A stretch of DNA of 64,000 bases from Aggregicoccus sp. 17bor-14 (GCF_009659535.1 NZ_VJZZ01000015.1:1-64000), one strand, 5' to 3'. Positions 18,022 through 27,251 are shown, counted from the first letter of the stretch. Notes: a model not told the origin generated them from the sequence alone. Program-made: numbers and translations.

Positions 18022-19176
18022 ATGCAAGTGCTCAAGCGCGACACGCACATCGACTTCATCGGCAAGCGCAAGATTGCCGTCTACATCTCCTCGCTCATCA
18101 ACCTCGCCATCCTGGTGGGGCTCGCCATCTGGGGCTTCAACTTCGGCGTGGACTTCGCCGGCGGCACGGTGGTGGAGCTCAAGTACAACCACCCGGTCAG
18201 CGCGGCGGACGTGCGCAAGCGCGCCGAGGCGGCGGGCCTGCACGACGTGTCGGTGCAGAACATCGGGGCGGCGAGCGAGAACTCGTTCCTGCTGCGCCTG
18301 GGCGGCGTGACCCAGCTGACGGAGGAGGGCGCGGCCAAGGCGCGCACCGCCATCCAGGGGCTGGGCAACATCAAGAGCGTCTACCCGGACGTGGCCAACG
18401 GCATCGTGAACTTCCGCTCGACGCAGCCCGTGGATCCCAAGGCGGCGCGCGAGGCGGTGGCCTCCACCGGCGTGGGCGTGAAGGAGGTTCGCTCGCTGGG
18501 TGAGGCGCAGGGCGGCGGCTTCGACTACCAGGTGGTGGCGAGCGGCATGGCGGAGCGGATCACCGCGGCGCTGAGCCAGGGCCTGGACAAGCCGGACTTC
18601 GAGACCCGGCGCGTGGACTACGTGGGCCCGCAGGTGGGCAAGCAGCTGCGCAACCGCGGCATCATGGCGCTGCTGTACTCGATGGTGGCCATCCTCGTGT
18701 ACGTGGCGTTCCGCTTCGACTTCAAGTTCGGCCCGGGCGCGCTGCTCGCCATGCTCCACGACGTAATCATGGTGTGCGGCTACTACCTGGTGAGCCGCCA
18801 CGAGTTCAACCTGACCTCCATCGCCGCGCTGCTCACCATCGTGGGCTACTCGGTGAACGACACGATCGTGATCTACGACCGCATCCGCGAGGACATGGCG
18901 AAGTACCGCAGCAAGAGCCTCGCCGAGGTCATCAACATCGCGGTGAACGACACGCTCTCCCGCACCATCCTCACCTCGGGCGTGACGGCGCTCTCGCTCA
19001 TCGGTCTGCTCATCTTCGGCGTGGGCGAGATCTGGGACTTCGCCATGGCGATGCTGGTGGGCATCGTGGTGGGCACCTACTCGTCCGTGTACATCGCGAG
19101 CCCGCTCACCATCTGGCTCGACGAGCGCGCGCACGCGAAGCAGCAGCGCGCGCAGATCAGCGCCAAGGCGGCCTAG
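18022..19176 (+). CDS. secF: protein translocase subunit SecF
   Basis: This 384-residue partner of SecD has the first helix near residues 17-37, the motif GVDFAGGTVVELKYN, a small periplasmic domain and five C-terminal helices. The last part contains GYSVNDTIVIYDRIRE and NDTLSRTILTSGVTAL, the SecF hallmarks. It is somewhat longer than many SecF proteins because of an extended periplasmic segment. It ends the yajC-secD-secF operon before a strong hairpin. Confidence 0.97.
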   Translation: MQVLKRDTHIDFIGKRKIAVYISSLINLAILVGLAIWGFNFGVDFAGGTVVELKYNHPVSAADVRKRAEAAGLHDVSVQNIGAASENSFLLRLGGVTQLTEEGAAKARTAIQGLGNIKSVYPDVANGIVNFRSTQPVDPKAAREAVASTGVGVKEVRSLGEAQGGGFDYQVVASGMAERITAALSQGLDKPDFETRRVDYVGPQVGKQLRNRGIMALLYSMVAILVYVAFRFDFKFGPGALLAMLHDVIMVCGYYLVSRHEFNLTSIAALLTIVGYSVNDTIVIYDRIREDMAKYRSKSLAEVINIAVNDTLSRTILTSGVTALSLIGLLIFGVGEIWDFAMAMLVGIVVGTYSSVYIASPLTIWLDERAHAKQQRAQISAKAA

Positions 19177-19208
19177 CTCCTCCGGGTGCCGGGGTGCTGT
19201 TCGCCCGA

Positions 19209-19255
19209 GGGCCTGCCGAACCCAGCGCGGGTTCGGCGGGCCCTTTGCCTTTTTG
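19209..19255 (+). terminator. rho-independent terminator after secF
   Basis: A 15-bp stem with a single G-T mispair (19209-19223 with 19229-19243) and a five-base loop AGCGC is followed by the T-rich tract TTTGCCTTTTTG. It sits 33 bases after the secF stop and just before the convergent outer-membrane protein gene. This is the clearest terminator in the window. Confidence 0.85.
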
Positions 19256-19261
19256 CGGACC

Positions 19262-19867
19262 CTAGAAGCGCGCGCCCAGGGTGAGCGCGGCGTCGAAGAG
19301 GCCGCCGTCGGGGCCGCTCTGCGCGAGCGCCGCATCCGCGAAGGCCTGGTTGAGCAGCACGCGGAAGGTGGCGCGCACCCCGGCCGTGAGGGCGCCCGCG
19401 TTGAACTCGAGCCCTGCCGCGAGCGGCACCTCCTCCATGAAGTCGCTCACGTAGAGGCCGTTGGCCTCGCCCGCCACGTGGACGTAGGTGGCGCCCAGCC
19501 CCGCGCCGATGAAGGGGCGCACGCGCTCGAGGAAGGGCGGCGAGAGCTTGATGAGGCTCGCGCCGCCGTTGCGCAGGAGGGTGGGGGCGTCGCCCGAGGC
19601 GAAGCGGTTGTCGTCCACCGTCTGGCGCGAGCCCTCGTAGCCCAGCTCCACGCCGAGGAAGTCGTAGGGCTGGAAGTTGAGCACGGCGCCCCAGGTGGGG
19701 CCGGGGTGGGTGAAGGCGCCGAGGCTGCCGGTGTAGTCGCCCGCGCCGCCCTTCACGAAGACGTTGAAGTCGCCCTGCGTGCTGGCGGCCGCCGGCGCGC
19801 TCAGGGTCAGGGCCAGCGCCAGGGCGGGGAGGGCGCCCGCTGCGGCCCGCAGGTTTGCGCTTCCCAT
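19262..19867 (-). CDS. outer-membrane beta-barrel protein
   Basis: A 201-residue protein with a signal peptide (ALPALALALTLSAPAAA). The mature part alternates polar and apolar residues in short strands and ends with the aromatic LGARF, the usual C-terminal signal for insertion by BAM. Motifs such as FIGAGLGATYVHV resemble OmpW/OmpA-like small eight-stranded barrels. The ATG at 19867 has AGGAGAA at good distance. It stands alone, convergent with secF and divergent from recJ. The function beyond a small porin-like or structural barrel is unknown. Confidence 0.8.
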   Translation of the reverse strand: MGSANLRAAAGALPALALALTLSAPAAASTQGDFNVFVKGGAGDYTGSLGAFTHPGPTWGAVLNFQPYDFLGVELGYEGSRQTVDDNRFASGDAPTLLRNGGASLIKLSPPFLERVRPFIGAGLGATYVHVAGEANGLYVSDFMEEVPLAAGLEFNAGALTAGVRATFRVLLNQAFADAALAQSGPDGGLFDAALTLGARF

Positions 19868-20137
19868 CCGGTTCTCCTGGCTAGAGGGGGTCGAGCCGAC
19901 TCGCACTGGGGGCGAGGCGGAAGGGGGCTTCCCCGCACAAGCTGTGCACGGCGCGCGGCGCCGCACGGGCCTGTGCGCGGGGCGAGCGGGCGGCAAGAGG
20001 GCAGGGGGGCGGACGGGCGGGCGGGCAAAAAGAGCGGCGGGCTGTCAGGGACCCGCGCTAGCCTTGGGGCGCAAGAGGACTGGGGAGGGGGCAGGCGACC
20101 AGGCCCCCCACGGCTCCCACGCGAGGACCGCAAGCAC
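19868..20137. other. divergent intergenic region between the barrel protein and recJ
   Basis: The 270 bases are G-rich on the plus strand and contain the inverted repeat GCACA-AGC-TGTGC near 19938-19950. No open frame here resembles a protein and no convincing -35/-10 pair was found on either strand. Confidence 0.4.
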
Positions 20138-21862
20138 GTGCGCTGGCTATTGCCGGAGGTGACGCAGGACCAGGCCGCGAAGCTCGCGGCGGCGCTGCAG
20201 CTCCACCCGCTGCCCGCGCGCGTGCTGGTGAACCGCGGCTACCAGACCCCGGAGGCGGCGCACGCCTTCCTCGCGGACGGGCTCGCGGACCTGCCGGACC
20301 CGTTCCGGATGAAGGGGATGGGCGCGGCGGTGGAGCGGCTCACGCGGGCGCTGCGCTCGGGGGAGAAGATCACCCTCTACGGCGACTACGACGTGGACGG
20401 GGTGTGCTCCACCACGCTGATGACGCTGTTCCTGCGCGAGCTGGGCGCGAGCCCCGCGACCTACATCCCGCACCGGCTGGGCGAGGGCTACGGGCTGAAC
20501 CTGCAGGCGGTGGAGCGCATCGCCGCGGACGGCACCCGGGTGCTGGTGACGCTGGACTGCGGCATCACCTCGGTGGCGGAGATCTCGCGCGCGCGGGAGC
20601 TCGGGCTGGACGTGGTGATCGTGGACCACCACACGGTGCTGCCCACGCTGCCGCCGGCGGTGGCCGTGCTCAACCCGCACCAGCCCGGCTGCGACTACCC
20701 CACCAAGGTGCTGTGCGCCGCCGGGGTGGCCTTCAACCTCTGCATGGGGCTGCGCAAGCGCCTGCGCGACGACGGCTTCTTCGCCACGCGCCGCGAGCCC
20801 AACCTGCGCGCGCTGATGGACCTGGTGGCGCTCGCGACCGTGGCGGACGTGGTGCCGCTGCTCGGGGCGAACCGCATCCTCGTGCACCACGGCCTTCAGC
20901 AGCTCACGCAGGCGCAGCGCCCCGGCATCCGGGCGCTGAAGGAAGTGGCGGGCCTCGAGCCGTCCGCCGCGGTGAGCGCGGGGCAGGTGGGCTTCCGGCT
21001 CGGGCCCCGCATCAACGCGGCGGGGCGCCTGCAGGACGCGTCCCTGGGGCTGCAGCTCTTGTGCGCCGAGACGCTGGAGAGGGCGCGGCCGCTCGCGCAG
21101 GTGCTGGATCAGGCGAACGCGGAGCGCCAGGGCATCGAGAGCCAGATCCTGGGCGCGGCGCTCGCGCAGGCCGAGGAGCGCATCGCGCAGGAGGGCGGCG
21201 CGCGGGGCCTCGTGCTGTTCGCGGACGGCTGGCACCCGGGCGTCATCGGCATCGTGGCGAGCCGCGTGGTGGAGCGCTTCCACCGCCCCACGGTGATGGT
21301 CGGGGTGAAGGACGGGGTGGGCAAGGGCAGCGCGCGCAGCATCGAGGCCTTCCACCTCTACGACGCACTCTCGGGCTGCGCCGAGCACCTGGTGAAGTTC
21401 GGCGGGCACAAGCACGCGGCCGGGCTCACCGTGGAGGCGGGGCGCCTGCCGGCCTTCCGTGAGGCCTTCGAGCGCATCGCGCTCGCGCGGCTCAACCCCG
21501 AGGATCTCATCCCGCGCTGCCGGGTGGACGCGGTGGTGGGGCTGCACGAGCTGGACGAGCGCGCGGTGGAGTCGCTGCAGCGCCTGGGCCCCTTCGGCCA
21601 GGGCAACCCCGAGCCCGTGCTCGCGCTGAAGCACCAGGTGGCGCACCCGCGCGTCCTGCCGCACAAGTCCGGCGGGGCCGGGCACCTGAAGCTGAGCCTG
21701 CAGGCGGCGCCCGCGCTGGATGCGATCGGCTTCGGGATGGCCGAGCGCGCCCCGCTGCTCAGCGGCCCGGTGGACCTGGCCTTCCAGGCCGGCATCGACA
21801 CCTTCCGCGGCCAGCGCCGGCTGCAGCTCAAGCTCAAGGCGCTGCGGCCCGCGGGCGCCTGA
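20138..21862 (+). CDS. recJ: single-stranded-DNA-specific exonuclease RecJ
   Basis: This is a 574-residue 5'-3' exonuclease of the DHH superfamily used in recombination and mismatch repair. Catalytic motifs: LYGDYDVDGVCSTT (motif I), VTLDCGIT, VDHHTVLP (DHH), LVALATVADVVPL, GPRINAAGRL, then the DHHA1 domain with GGHKHAAGLT, and a C-terminal OB-like domain. The GTG start at 20138 gives the normal length and directly precedes RWLLPEVTQDQA. In-frame sequence upstream has no similarity to RecJ and is non-coding in composition. Confidence 0.96.
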   Translation: MRWLLPEVTQDQAAKLAAALQLHPLPARVLVNRGYQTPEAAHAFLADGLADLPDPFRMKGMGAAVERLTRALRSGEKITLYGDYDVDGVCSTTLMTLFLRELGASPATYIPHRLGEGYGLNLQAVERIAADGTRVLVTLDCGITSVAEISRARELGLDVVIVDHHTVLPTLPPAVAVLNPHQPGCDYPTKVLCAAGVAFNLCMGLRKRLRDDGFFATRREPNLRALMDLVALATVADVVPLLGANRILVHHGLQQLTQAQRPGIRALKEVAGLEPSAAVSAGQVGFRLGPRINAAGRLQDASLGLQLLCAETLERARPLAQVLDQANAERQGIESQILGAALAQAEERIAQEGGARGLVLFADGWHPGVIGIVASRVVERFHRPTVMVGVKDGVGKGSARSIEAFHLYDALSGCAEHLVKFGGHKHAAGLTVEAGRLPAFREAFERIALARLNPEDLIPRCRVDAVVGLHELDERAVESLQRLGPFGQGNPEPVLALKHQVAHPRVLPHKSGGAGHLKLSLQAAPALDAIGFGMAERAPLLSGPVDLAFQAGIDTFRGQRRLQLKLKALRPAGA

Positions 21863-21895
21863 GTCGCGCGCCTCCGGCGTTCCGGGCCCGGCCCG

Positions 21896-22117
21896 CTAGG
21901 CGATGCCCCAGCGCACCCGCCCCGGCGTCATCAGGGCGCCCGCGCGCGCGAGGTCGCTCACCCGGAAGCGCTCCGTCTGCCGCTGGAAGGCGCTGCGGCA
22001 CCCCTCCGAGCAGAAGAAGTACTGGCGCTTCTTGTACTCGGTGGAGGGCTGCCCCTCCGCCTCCTCCAGCCGCCGCCCGCAGATCGGATCCAGCTGAGGT
22101 CCCTGCCCGCCCTTCAT
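21896..22117 (-). CDS. YHS-domain protein
   Basis: A 73-residue protein made almost entirely of one YHS domain: DPICGRRLEEAEGQPSTEYKKRQYFFCSEGC, with cysteines in the CG...YFFCSEGC arrangement that binds a metal in this family, followed by FQRQTERF. YHS domains occur alone or in metal-transport and metal-dependent enzymes. The ATG at 22117 is selected because the domain starts just after it. A strong sigma-54 type promoter lies 41 bases upstream (22158-22173), suggesting activator-controlled expression. Confidence 0.85.
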   Translation of the reverse strand: MKGGQGPQLDPICGRRLEEAEGQPSTEYKKRQYFFCSEGCRSAFQRQTERFRVSDLARAGALMTPGRVRWGIA

Positions 22118-22157
22118 CCCCGCCCCCTTGTGCCACCCCTGCCCCGGGGCGGTGCGA

Positions 22158-22173
22158 AGCAGTAGGTGTGCCA
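22158..22173 (-). promoter_or_regulatory. sigma-54 (-24/-12) promoter of the YHS gene
   Basis: On the minus strand TGGCACACCTACTGCT matches the RpoN consensus TGGCACR-N4-TTGCW at 11 of 12 defined positions, with the invariant GG and GC at the right spacing. Transcription would start near 22148, giving a 30-base leader with GGGGCGGGG before the ATG. Such promoters need an enhancer-binding activator, a very large family in myxobacteria. Confidence 0.65.
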
Positions 22174-22377
22174 ACGACCCAACCCCCCGGAATCGCTCGG
22201 ACGGGGTGGGGCGGGAGGCGACGCGGAGGGCTGCGATCGGGAAAAACTTTCCGCCCTGCGTGGCAGCGGACGGGGTGCGCGGGAAGGGCGGCGCCGGGGG
22301 GCGCGTTGGCAGCGTAAGCCACTGACTTTTCACCCCTTTCGGGGGCTCGCGGCCGTGGCGCAGCGCGCTGTGATTCC

Positions 22378-22407
22378 TTGACGCCCCGTTTTCGCGCTCG
22401 CTAGGGT
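22378..22407 (+). promoter_or_regulatory. promoter of aspS
   Basis: TTGACG (22378-22383), 18 bases and TAGGGT (22402-22407), leaving a 40-base leader to the ATG at 22452. Confidence 0.5.
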
Positions 22408-22451
22408 GCCGCCCCTTCCGGTTTCACCTCCAGCAAGAAAGCCCAGGCGCC

Positions 22452-24269
22452 ATGGCGGTCCCGTTCATCTCCGAGGTCAAGCGTACCCACACCTGCGGTC
22501 AGCTCACGGCCGCGGACGTGGGCAAGGAGGTCGTGCTCTTCGGGTGGGTGAACAGCCGGCGGGACCTGGGCGGCGCGGTGTTCATCGACCTGCGCGACCG
22601 CGACGGCATCACGCAGATCGTCTTCGAGCCGGACCAGGCCGAGGCGCACGGGACGGCGGGCCAGCTGCGCCTCGAGTACTGCATCGGGGTGCAGGGCAAG
22701 GTGGTGAGCCGCGGCACCCAGGTGAACAAGCGGATGAAGACGGGCGAGGTCGAGGTGCGGGCCACGGCCGTCACCATCTTCAACCGCTCCGAGCCGACGC
22801 CGCTGCCCATCGAGGACAAGATCACCACCTCGGAGGAGAAGCGCCTGCAGTACCGCTACCTGGACCTGCGCCGCCAGCCGCTGCAGCAGAGCCTGATGAC
22901 GCGCTCGAAGATGAACGCGATCACGCGCGCGTACATGGTGGAGCAGGGCTTCCTCGAGCTCGAGACGCCCTTCATGGGCAAGTACACGCCGGGCGGCGCG
23001 CGCAACTTCCTCGTCCCCAGCCGGCTCAACCCGGGCAAGTTCTACGCGCTCGCCGAGAGCCCGCAGCTCTACAAGCAGCTGTTCATGGTGGCGGGCTTCG
23101 ACCGCTACTTCCAGATCGTGAAGTGCTTCCGCGACGAGGACCTGCGCGTGGACCGGCAGCCCGAGTTCACGCAGATCGACGTGGAGATGAGCTTCGTCAC
23201 CCAGGACGACATCTTCACCATCATCGAGGGGCTCATCAAGAAGCTGTGGAAGGACGTGCTGGGCGTGGACGTGCCCACCCCCTTCCCGCGCATGAACTTC
23301 GACGAGTCGATGGCGAAGTACGGCAACGACAAGCCGGACCTGCGCTTCGGGCTCGAGCACGTGGTGCTCACGGACCTCATCCGCGAGCACGGCGAGGCGG
23401 GCGGCGTGCCGCTCATGTACGAGGCGGTGCAGAAGAAGGGCATCGTCAAGGCGATGGTGGTGCCGGCCGAGAAGGCCATGAGCCGCGCCGAGACGGACAA
23501 GCTCGAGGACTTCGTGAAGCAGGCGGGGGCCGCGGGGCTCGCGCGCGCGAAGGTGGGCGAGGGCGGCGAGTGGACCCAGTCCCCGCTCTCCAAGAGCATC
23601 ACCCCCGCGCTGCGCCAGGCCATCAACCAGGCCTGCGGCGCGAAGACGGGCGACCTGCTGCTGTTCCAGTTCGGGCGCGAGTCGCTGGTGCACACGGTGA
23701 TGGCGAACCTGCGCGTGCACGTGGCGAAGAAGCTCGGCTACATCCCCGAGTACGGCAGCGGCGGGGTGTGGAACTTCCTCTGGGTCGTGAACCCGCCCCT
23801 CTTCGAGTACGACGAGGAGACGCACACCTGGGCGGCGGCGCACCACGCCTTCACGCGCCCCCACGACGAGGACGTGCCCTTCCTGCTCTCGGACCCGGGC
23901 CGCGTGAAGTGCCACCGCTACGACGTGGTGCTCAACGGCTTCGAGATCGGCGGCGGCTCCATCCGCCTGCACGACCCGAAGGTGCAGGCCGAGGTGTTCA
24001 AGGCGCTGGGCATCGCCGAGGAGGAGGCGCGCCAGAAGTTCGGCTTCCTGCTGGACGCGCTCAAGTACGGGGCGCCCCCGCACGGCGGCATCGCGCTGGG
24101 CATGGACCGGCTCGCCTTCCTGCTCACCAACGCCGAGAGCCTGCGCGACGTCATCCCGTTCCCCAAGACGAAGACGGGCACGGACCAGATGACCGGCGCC
24201 CCCGGCGACGTGGACGACAAGCAGCTGAGCGACCTGCACGTGCGCGCCGTGCTCCCGCCCCAGAAGTAG
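22452..24269 (+). CDS. aspS: aspartyl-tRNA synthetase
   Basis: This 605-residue class II synthetase is of the bacterial type, with the OB-fold anticodon domain (about 1-110, GWVNSRRDLGGAVFIDLRD), the catalytic core with motif 2 (FRDEDLRVDRQPEFTQID), the bacterial GAD insertion (about 300-410) and motif 3 (GGIALGMDRLAFLL). Length is normal for this type. Whether it also charges tRNA-Asn cannot be judged from the window. It is followed by an unrelated gene after about 100 bases. Confidence 0.97.
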   Translation: MAVPFISEVKRTHTCGQLTAADVGKEVVLFGWVNSRRDLGGAVFIDLRDRDGITQIVFEPDQAEAHGTAGQLRLEYCIGVQGKVVSRGTQVNKRMKTGEVEVRATAVTIFNRSEPTPLPIEDKITTSEEKRLQYRYLDLRRQPLQQSLMTRSKMNAITRAYMVEQGFLELETPFMGKYTPGGARNFLVPSRLNPGKFYALAESPQLYKQLFMVAGFDRYFQIVKCFRDEDLRVDRQPEFTQIDVEMSFVTQDDIFTIIEGLIKKLWKDVLGVDVPTPFPRMNFDESMAKYGNDKPDLRFGLEHVVLTDLIREHGEAGGVPLMYEAVQKKGIVKAMVVPAEKAMSRAETDKLEDFVKQAGAAGLARAKVGEGGEWTQSPLSKSITPALRQAINQACGAKTGDLLLFQFGRESLVHTVMANLRVHVAKKLGYIPEYGSGGVWNFLWVVNPPLFEYDEETHTWAAAHHAFTRPHDEDVPFLLSDPGRVKCHRYDVVLNGFEIGGGSIRLHDPKVQAEVFKALGIAEEEARQKFGFLLDALKYGAPPHGGIALGMDRLAFLLTNAESLRDVIPFPKTKTGTDQMTGAPGDVDDKQLSDLHVRAVLPPQK

Positions 24270-24372
24270 GGGCAGCGCCAGGGGCGGGCGCCGGGGTAGG
24301 CTGCGGGCCTCCCCGGGCCTCGCCGTGTCCATCCGCCCGGGGGACAGCTCCTGGCCGGAGGACCGAGCGCCG

Positions 24373-25290
24373 ATGAAGACCTTCCTCGTGGTGAACCCCC
24401 AGAGCGCCAACGGCCTCACGGGCCGGCGCTGGGCGGAGATCTCCGCCCGCGTCGCGCGCCGCCTCGGCGACGTGGGCTTTGGCTTCACCGAGCGCCCCAT
24501 GGACGGCGAGCGGCTCGCGCGCCGCGCGATCGAGGAGGGCTACGAGTGCATCGTGGCGGTGGGCGGTGACGGCACCATCAACGAGGTGACCAACGGCTTC
24601 TTCGCGGACGGCAAGGCGCTCAACCCCGCCGCCGCGCTCGGCGTCCTGCCGCGCGGCACCGGCGGCGACTTCCGGCGCACCTTCGACTGGGACCTGGAGC
24701 TCGACTCCGCCATCGCGCGCCTGGCCTCTCCGCACACCGCGCCCTTCGACGTGGGGCGCGTGGAGTTCACGGGGCGCGACGGCGCGCCAGGCAGCCGCTA
24801 CTTCGCGAACATCTCCTCGTTCGGCGTGAGCGCGGTGGTGGCGGAGGAGGCGAACCAGGGCACCAAGGCCCTGGGCGCGAAGGGCAGCTTCATGTGGGCC
24901 ACCGTGAAGGGGTTGCTCAAGTACCGCATGCGCCCGGTGCGCCTCTCCTTCGACGGCGGCCCCGCCGAGACCGTGGACGTGACGGCCGTGGCCCTGTGCA
25001 ACGGCCGCTACTTCGGCGGTGGGATGAAGGTGGCCCCGCTCGCCGACACGCGCGACGGCCTGCTCGATGTCACGGTGTGGAGCGGCTACGGCATCGTGGA
25101 CTTCGCGCTCAAGAGCAAGGGCGCCTACAACGGCGAGCACGTGAACTGGAAGGGCACGCGCACGCTGCGCTGCCGCACGGTCACGGCCGAGGCCGAGGAG
25201 CCCACCCTCCTGGACGTCGACGGCGAGGTGCCCGGCTCGCTTCCGGCGCGCGTCTCCGTCCTGCCCTCGGCCATCCGGCTCAAGGTGTAG
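24373..25290 (+). CDS. YegS/diacylglycerol kinase-family lipid kinase
   Basis: This 305-residue protein has the DAGK catalytic fold: VVNPQSANG at the N-terminus, the nucleotide-binding GGDGTINEVTNG near residue 62, LPRGTGGDF, and the C-terminal VDGE segment (LLDVDGEVPGS). Members phosphorylate diacylglycerol, sphingoid or related lipids with ATP; the substrate here is unknown. The start is ATG 24373, with GGAGG eleven bases upstream, in preference to a GTG 48 bases earlier. The 3' end overlaps the convergent gene by 11 bases. Confidence 0.9.
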   Translation: MKTFLVVNPQSANGLTGRRWAEISARVARRLGDVGFGFTERPMDGERLARRAIEEGYECIVAVGGDGTINEVTNGFFADGKALNPAAALGVLPRGTGGDFRRTFDWDLELDSAIARLASPHTAPFDVGRVEFTGRDGAPGSRYFANISSFGVSAVVAEEANQGTKALGAKGSFMWATVKGLLKYRMRPVRLSFDGGPAETVDVTAVALCNGRYFGGGMKVAPLADTRDGLLDVTVWSGYGIVDFALKSKGAYNGEHVNWKGTRTLRCRTVTAEAEEPTLLDVDGEVPGSLPARVSVLPSAIRLKV

Positions 25291-25981
25291 GCAGCGGGGC
25301 GGCGGCGGCGCGGCGCGCGGCGAAGCGCCGCTGGTAGACGCGCTGCCACAGCTTGAGCCCCGGGACGCCCACGAGCACCGGCGTGAGCCACAGGCCGAGG
25401 CCGGTGGAGGGCAGGCCCAGGTGGCGGGCGTTGAGGACGAGGAACGCCACGATCACCCCCAGCGCCGAGCCGCCCATCGCGCCCATGTGCTCGAGCCACC
25501 AGTGCATGCGCGAGGTGGGCGGGCGCAGCCAGTAGTAGAGCTGGCTCGCGCCCGCGTAGATGCCCACCGGCGCGAAGCCCATCAGCAGCGGGTGGCCCAG
25601 GCGCAGCCCGTACGCCTCCAGCGCGAGCGCCGCGAGCAGCAGCAGCGCCGAGAGCCCCAGGTCGAAGGGGTTGCGATGGGCCCCGGTGCGCCCCTTCGCA
25701 CGCAGCACGCGCAGGCCCATGCTCGCCCCGCTCACGCTCAGCAGCGCGATGAAGAGGAGGAAGAGGTTCACGGGGCGCTGGGCGGCAGGGCCCCACAGGG
25801 CGCGCCAGCCGCTGATGTATACGCCGGTGACGGCGAGCAGCCCCATGGCGCCCACGTAGAGCCAGCCGGCGTACCGGTGCAGCCGGCCACCCTTGCGCGA
25901 GACCAGCGGCAGCCAGAAGGAGAGCAGGGCGAGCGCCCCTCCGAGGATGTGCAGCGTGAGGGCGAAGCGGAACAGCGGCAT
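25280..25981 (-). CDS. polytopic membrane protein, DUF2306-like
   Basis: A 233-residue integral membrane protein with about six hydrophobic helices. The order HILGGALALLSFWLPL, GGRLHRYAGWLYVGAM, and later MHWWLEHMGAMGGSALG resembles DUF2306 and related heme-type four-helix membrane proteins, with His residues in and beside helices (LHILGG, RLHRYAG, MHWWLEHM). Ligation of heme or metal by these histidines is a guess. ATG 25981 has GGAGG upstream. It is divergent from the two-component pair. Confidence 0.75.
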   Translation of the reverse strand: MPLFRFALTLHILGGALALLSFWLPLVSRKGGRLHRYAGWLYVGAMGLLAVTGVYISGWRALWGPAAQRPVNLFLLFIALLSVSGASMGLRVLRAKGRTGAHRNPFDLGLSALLLLAALALEAYGLRLGHPLLMGFAPVGIYAGASQLYYWLRPPTSRMHWWLEHMGAMGGSALGVIVAFLVLNARHLGLPSTGLGLWLTPVLVGVPGLKLWQRVYQRRFAARRAAAAPLPTP

Positions 25982-26123
25982 GGGGGACCTCCGGGACACG
26001 TCGTGATGGGCCCCACGGTGCACCCCTCTCCCTGCGCGCACATGTGGCAGTGGTCATGGCCCCGCGCGTGTGACTTCCGGCACATGCCCGGGCGGGGCGC
26101 GGCGCTCTATGCTCGAGCACGCC

Positions 26124-27251
26124 ATGGCTCCCCGCCGCTCCGATCGCCTGCTGAACGCCACGGGCCTGCTCACCTGGCTCGCGGCCGGCGTGCCCGAGCT
26201 GCTGCGGCTCGCCAGCGCGCCCGCGCTGCTGCGCGAGCCCGCCACGCTCGGCCTGCTCACGGCCTTCCTGCTCTTCGGGGCGCTCTACGCGCACAACACG
26301 CGCCGCCCGGGCGCGCTCCCGGTGCCGGGCTTCCTCGCGCAGACGCTGTGCGCCCTCGCCCTGTGCGCGCTGGGGCACTCGGGCTTCGAGCCCGCGCTGC
26401 TGGGCATCACGGCCGGGATGGCGCCGGCGCTCGGCTCGCCGCGGCGTGCGGGCGCGTGGGTGGCCGCGCAGAGCGCGGCGCTGCTCGCGCTGCTGCTCCT
26501 CGGGCTGCCACCCCTGCGCGCACTGGTGACGGCGGGCCTGTACACCGGCCTGCAGCTCTTCGCGTTCGGCGTGGCCTCGCTCGCCGAGCGCGAGGCGAAG
26601 GCGCGCGCCGAGCTCGCCGAGGCGAATGCCGCGCTGCAGGCGGCGCAGGCGCTGCTTGCGGGGCGTGAGCGCGAGGCGGAGCGGCTGCGCATCGCGCGCG
26701 AGCTGCACGACTCGGTGGGCCACCACCTCACGGCCCTCTCGCTCAACCTGGAGGCCGCAGGGCACACCGTGCAGGGGCCCGGGCGCGACCACGTGGAGCG
26801 GGCGCAGGGCGTGACCCGGCAGCTGCTCGCGGACGTGCGCGGCGTGGTGAGCGCGCTGCGGGAGCCTCCGCCCTCCGCGCTCGCGCCGGCGCTGCGCGCG
26901 CTGGTCGCCGAGGCACCCGGCCTGGCCGTGCACCTCGAGGTCCCGGAGTCGCTCGCGCTCGCCACCCCCGAGGCCGCGCTCAGCCTCTTCCGCTGCGTGC
27001 AGGAGCTGCTCACCAACACGCTGCGCCACGCGGCCGCGCGCAACCTGTGGATCGACATCCAGCGCGGTCCGGGGGGCCTGCAGGTGCACGCGCGCGACGA
27101 CGGCCGCGGCGCCGCGGCGGGGCGCGTGCTGCCGGGAGCGGGGCTCAGGGGCATGCAGGAGCGCTTCCGGGCGCTGGGAGGCGGCGTGGAGGTGCGGGGC
27201 GAGGCAGGGCAGGGGCTCGAGGTGCGCGCGTGGCTGCCGGAGGGCGCATGA
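26124..27251 (+). CDS. sensor histidine kinase, NarL/DesK-type
   Basis: A 375-residue sensor with five or six N-terminal membrane helices (residues about 10-150) and no large periplasmic loop, as in intramembrane-sensing DesK-like kinases. A short coiled coil leads into the HisKA_3 domain with RIARELHDSVGHHL (His195), then HATPase_c (ELLTNTLRHAAARNL, DDGRGA, GLRGMQERF). The ATG at 26124 is favoured over an ATG 15 bases earlier that lies within a TATGCT -10-like sequence. The stop overlaps the response regulator ATG by four bases. Confidence 0.9.
   Translation: MAPRRSDRLLNATGLLTWLAAGVPELLRLASAPALLREPATLGLLTAFLLFGALYAHNTRRPGALPVPGFLAQTLCALALCALGHSGFEPALLGITAGMAPALGSPRRAGAWVAAQSAALLALLLLGLPPLRALVTAGLYTGLQLFAFGVASLAEREAKARAELAEANAALQAAQALLAGREREAERLRIARELHDSVGHHLTALSLNLEAAGHTVQGPGRDHVERAQGVTRQLLADVRGVVSALREPPPSALAPALRALVAEAPGLAVHLEVPESLALATPEAALSLFRCVQELLTNTLRHAAARNLWIDIQRGPGGLQVHARDDGRGAAAGRVLPGAGLRGMQERFRALGGGVEVRGEAGQGLEVRAWLPEGA

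Larger units (their letters stand above)
22118..22451. other. divergent control region between the YHS gene and aspS
   Basis: These 334 bases contain the minus-strand sigma-54 promoter (22158-22173), a GGAAA-AAC-TTTCC inverted repeat near 22240-22252 and a plus-strand sigma-70 promoter (22378-22407). No gene is seen in it. Confidence 0.6.

Noticed and set aside
15700-19335. 1211-residue open frame on the minus strand over yajC-secD-secF
   Set aside because: It is antisense to three clear Sec genes and rich in His, Arg, Val and Leu with no motif. Stop codons are rare in all frames here, so length is not evidence.
26060-26085. GGCACATGCCCGGGC upstream of the NarL-type kinase as a sigma-54 promoter
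   Set aside because: The -24 half looks good but the -12 half lacks TTGC at the right position.
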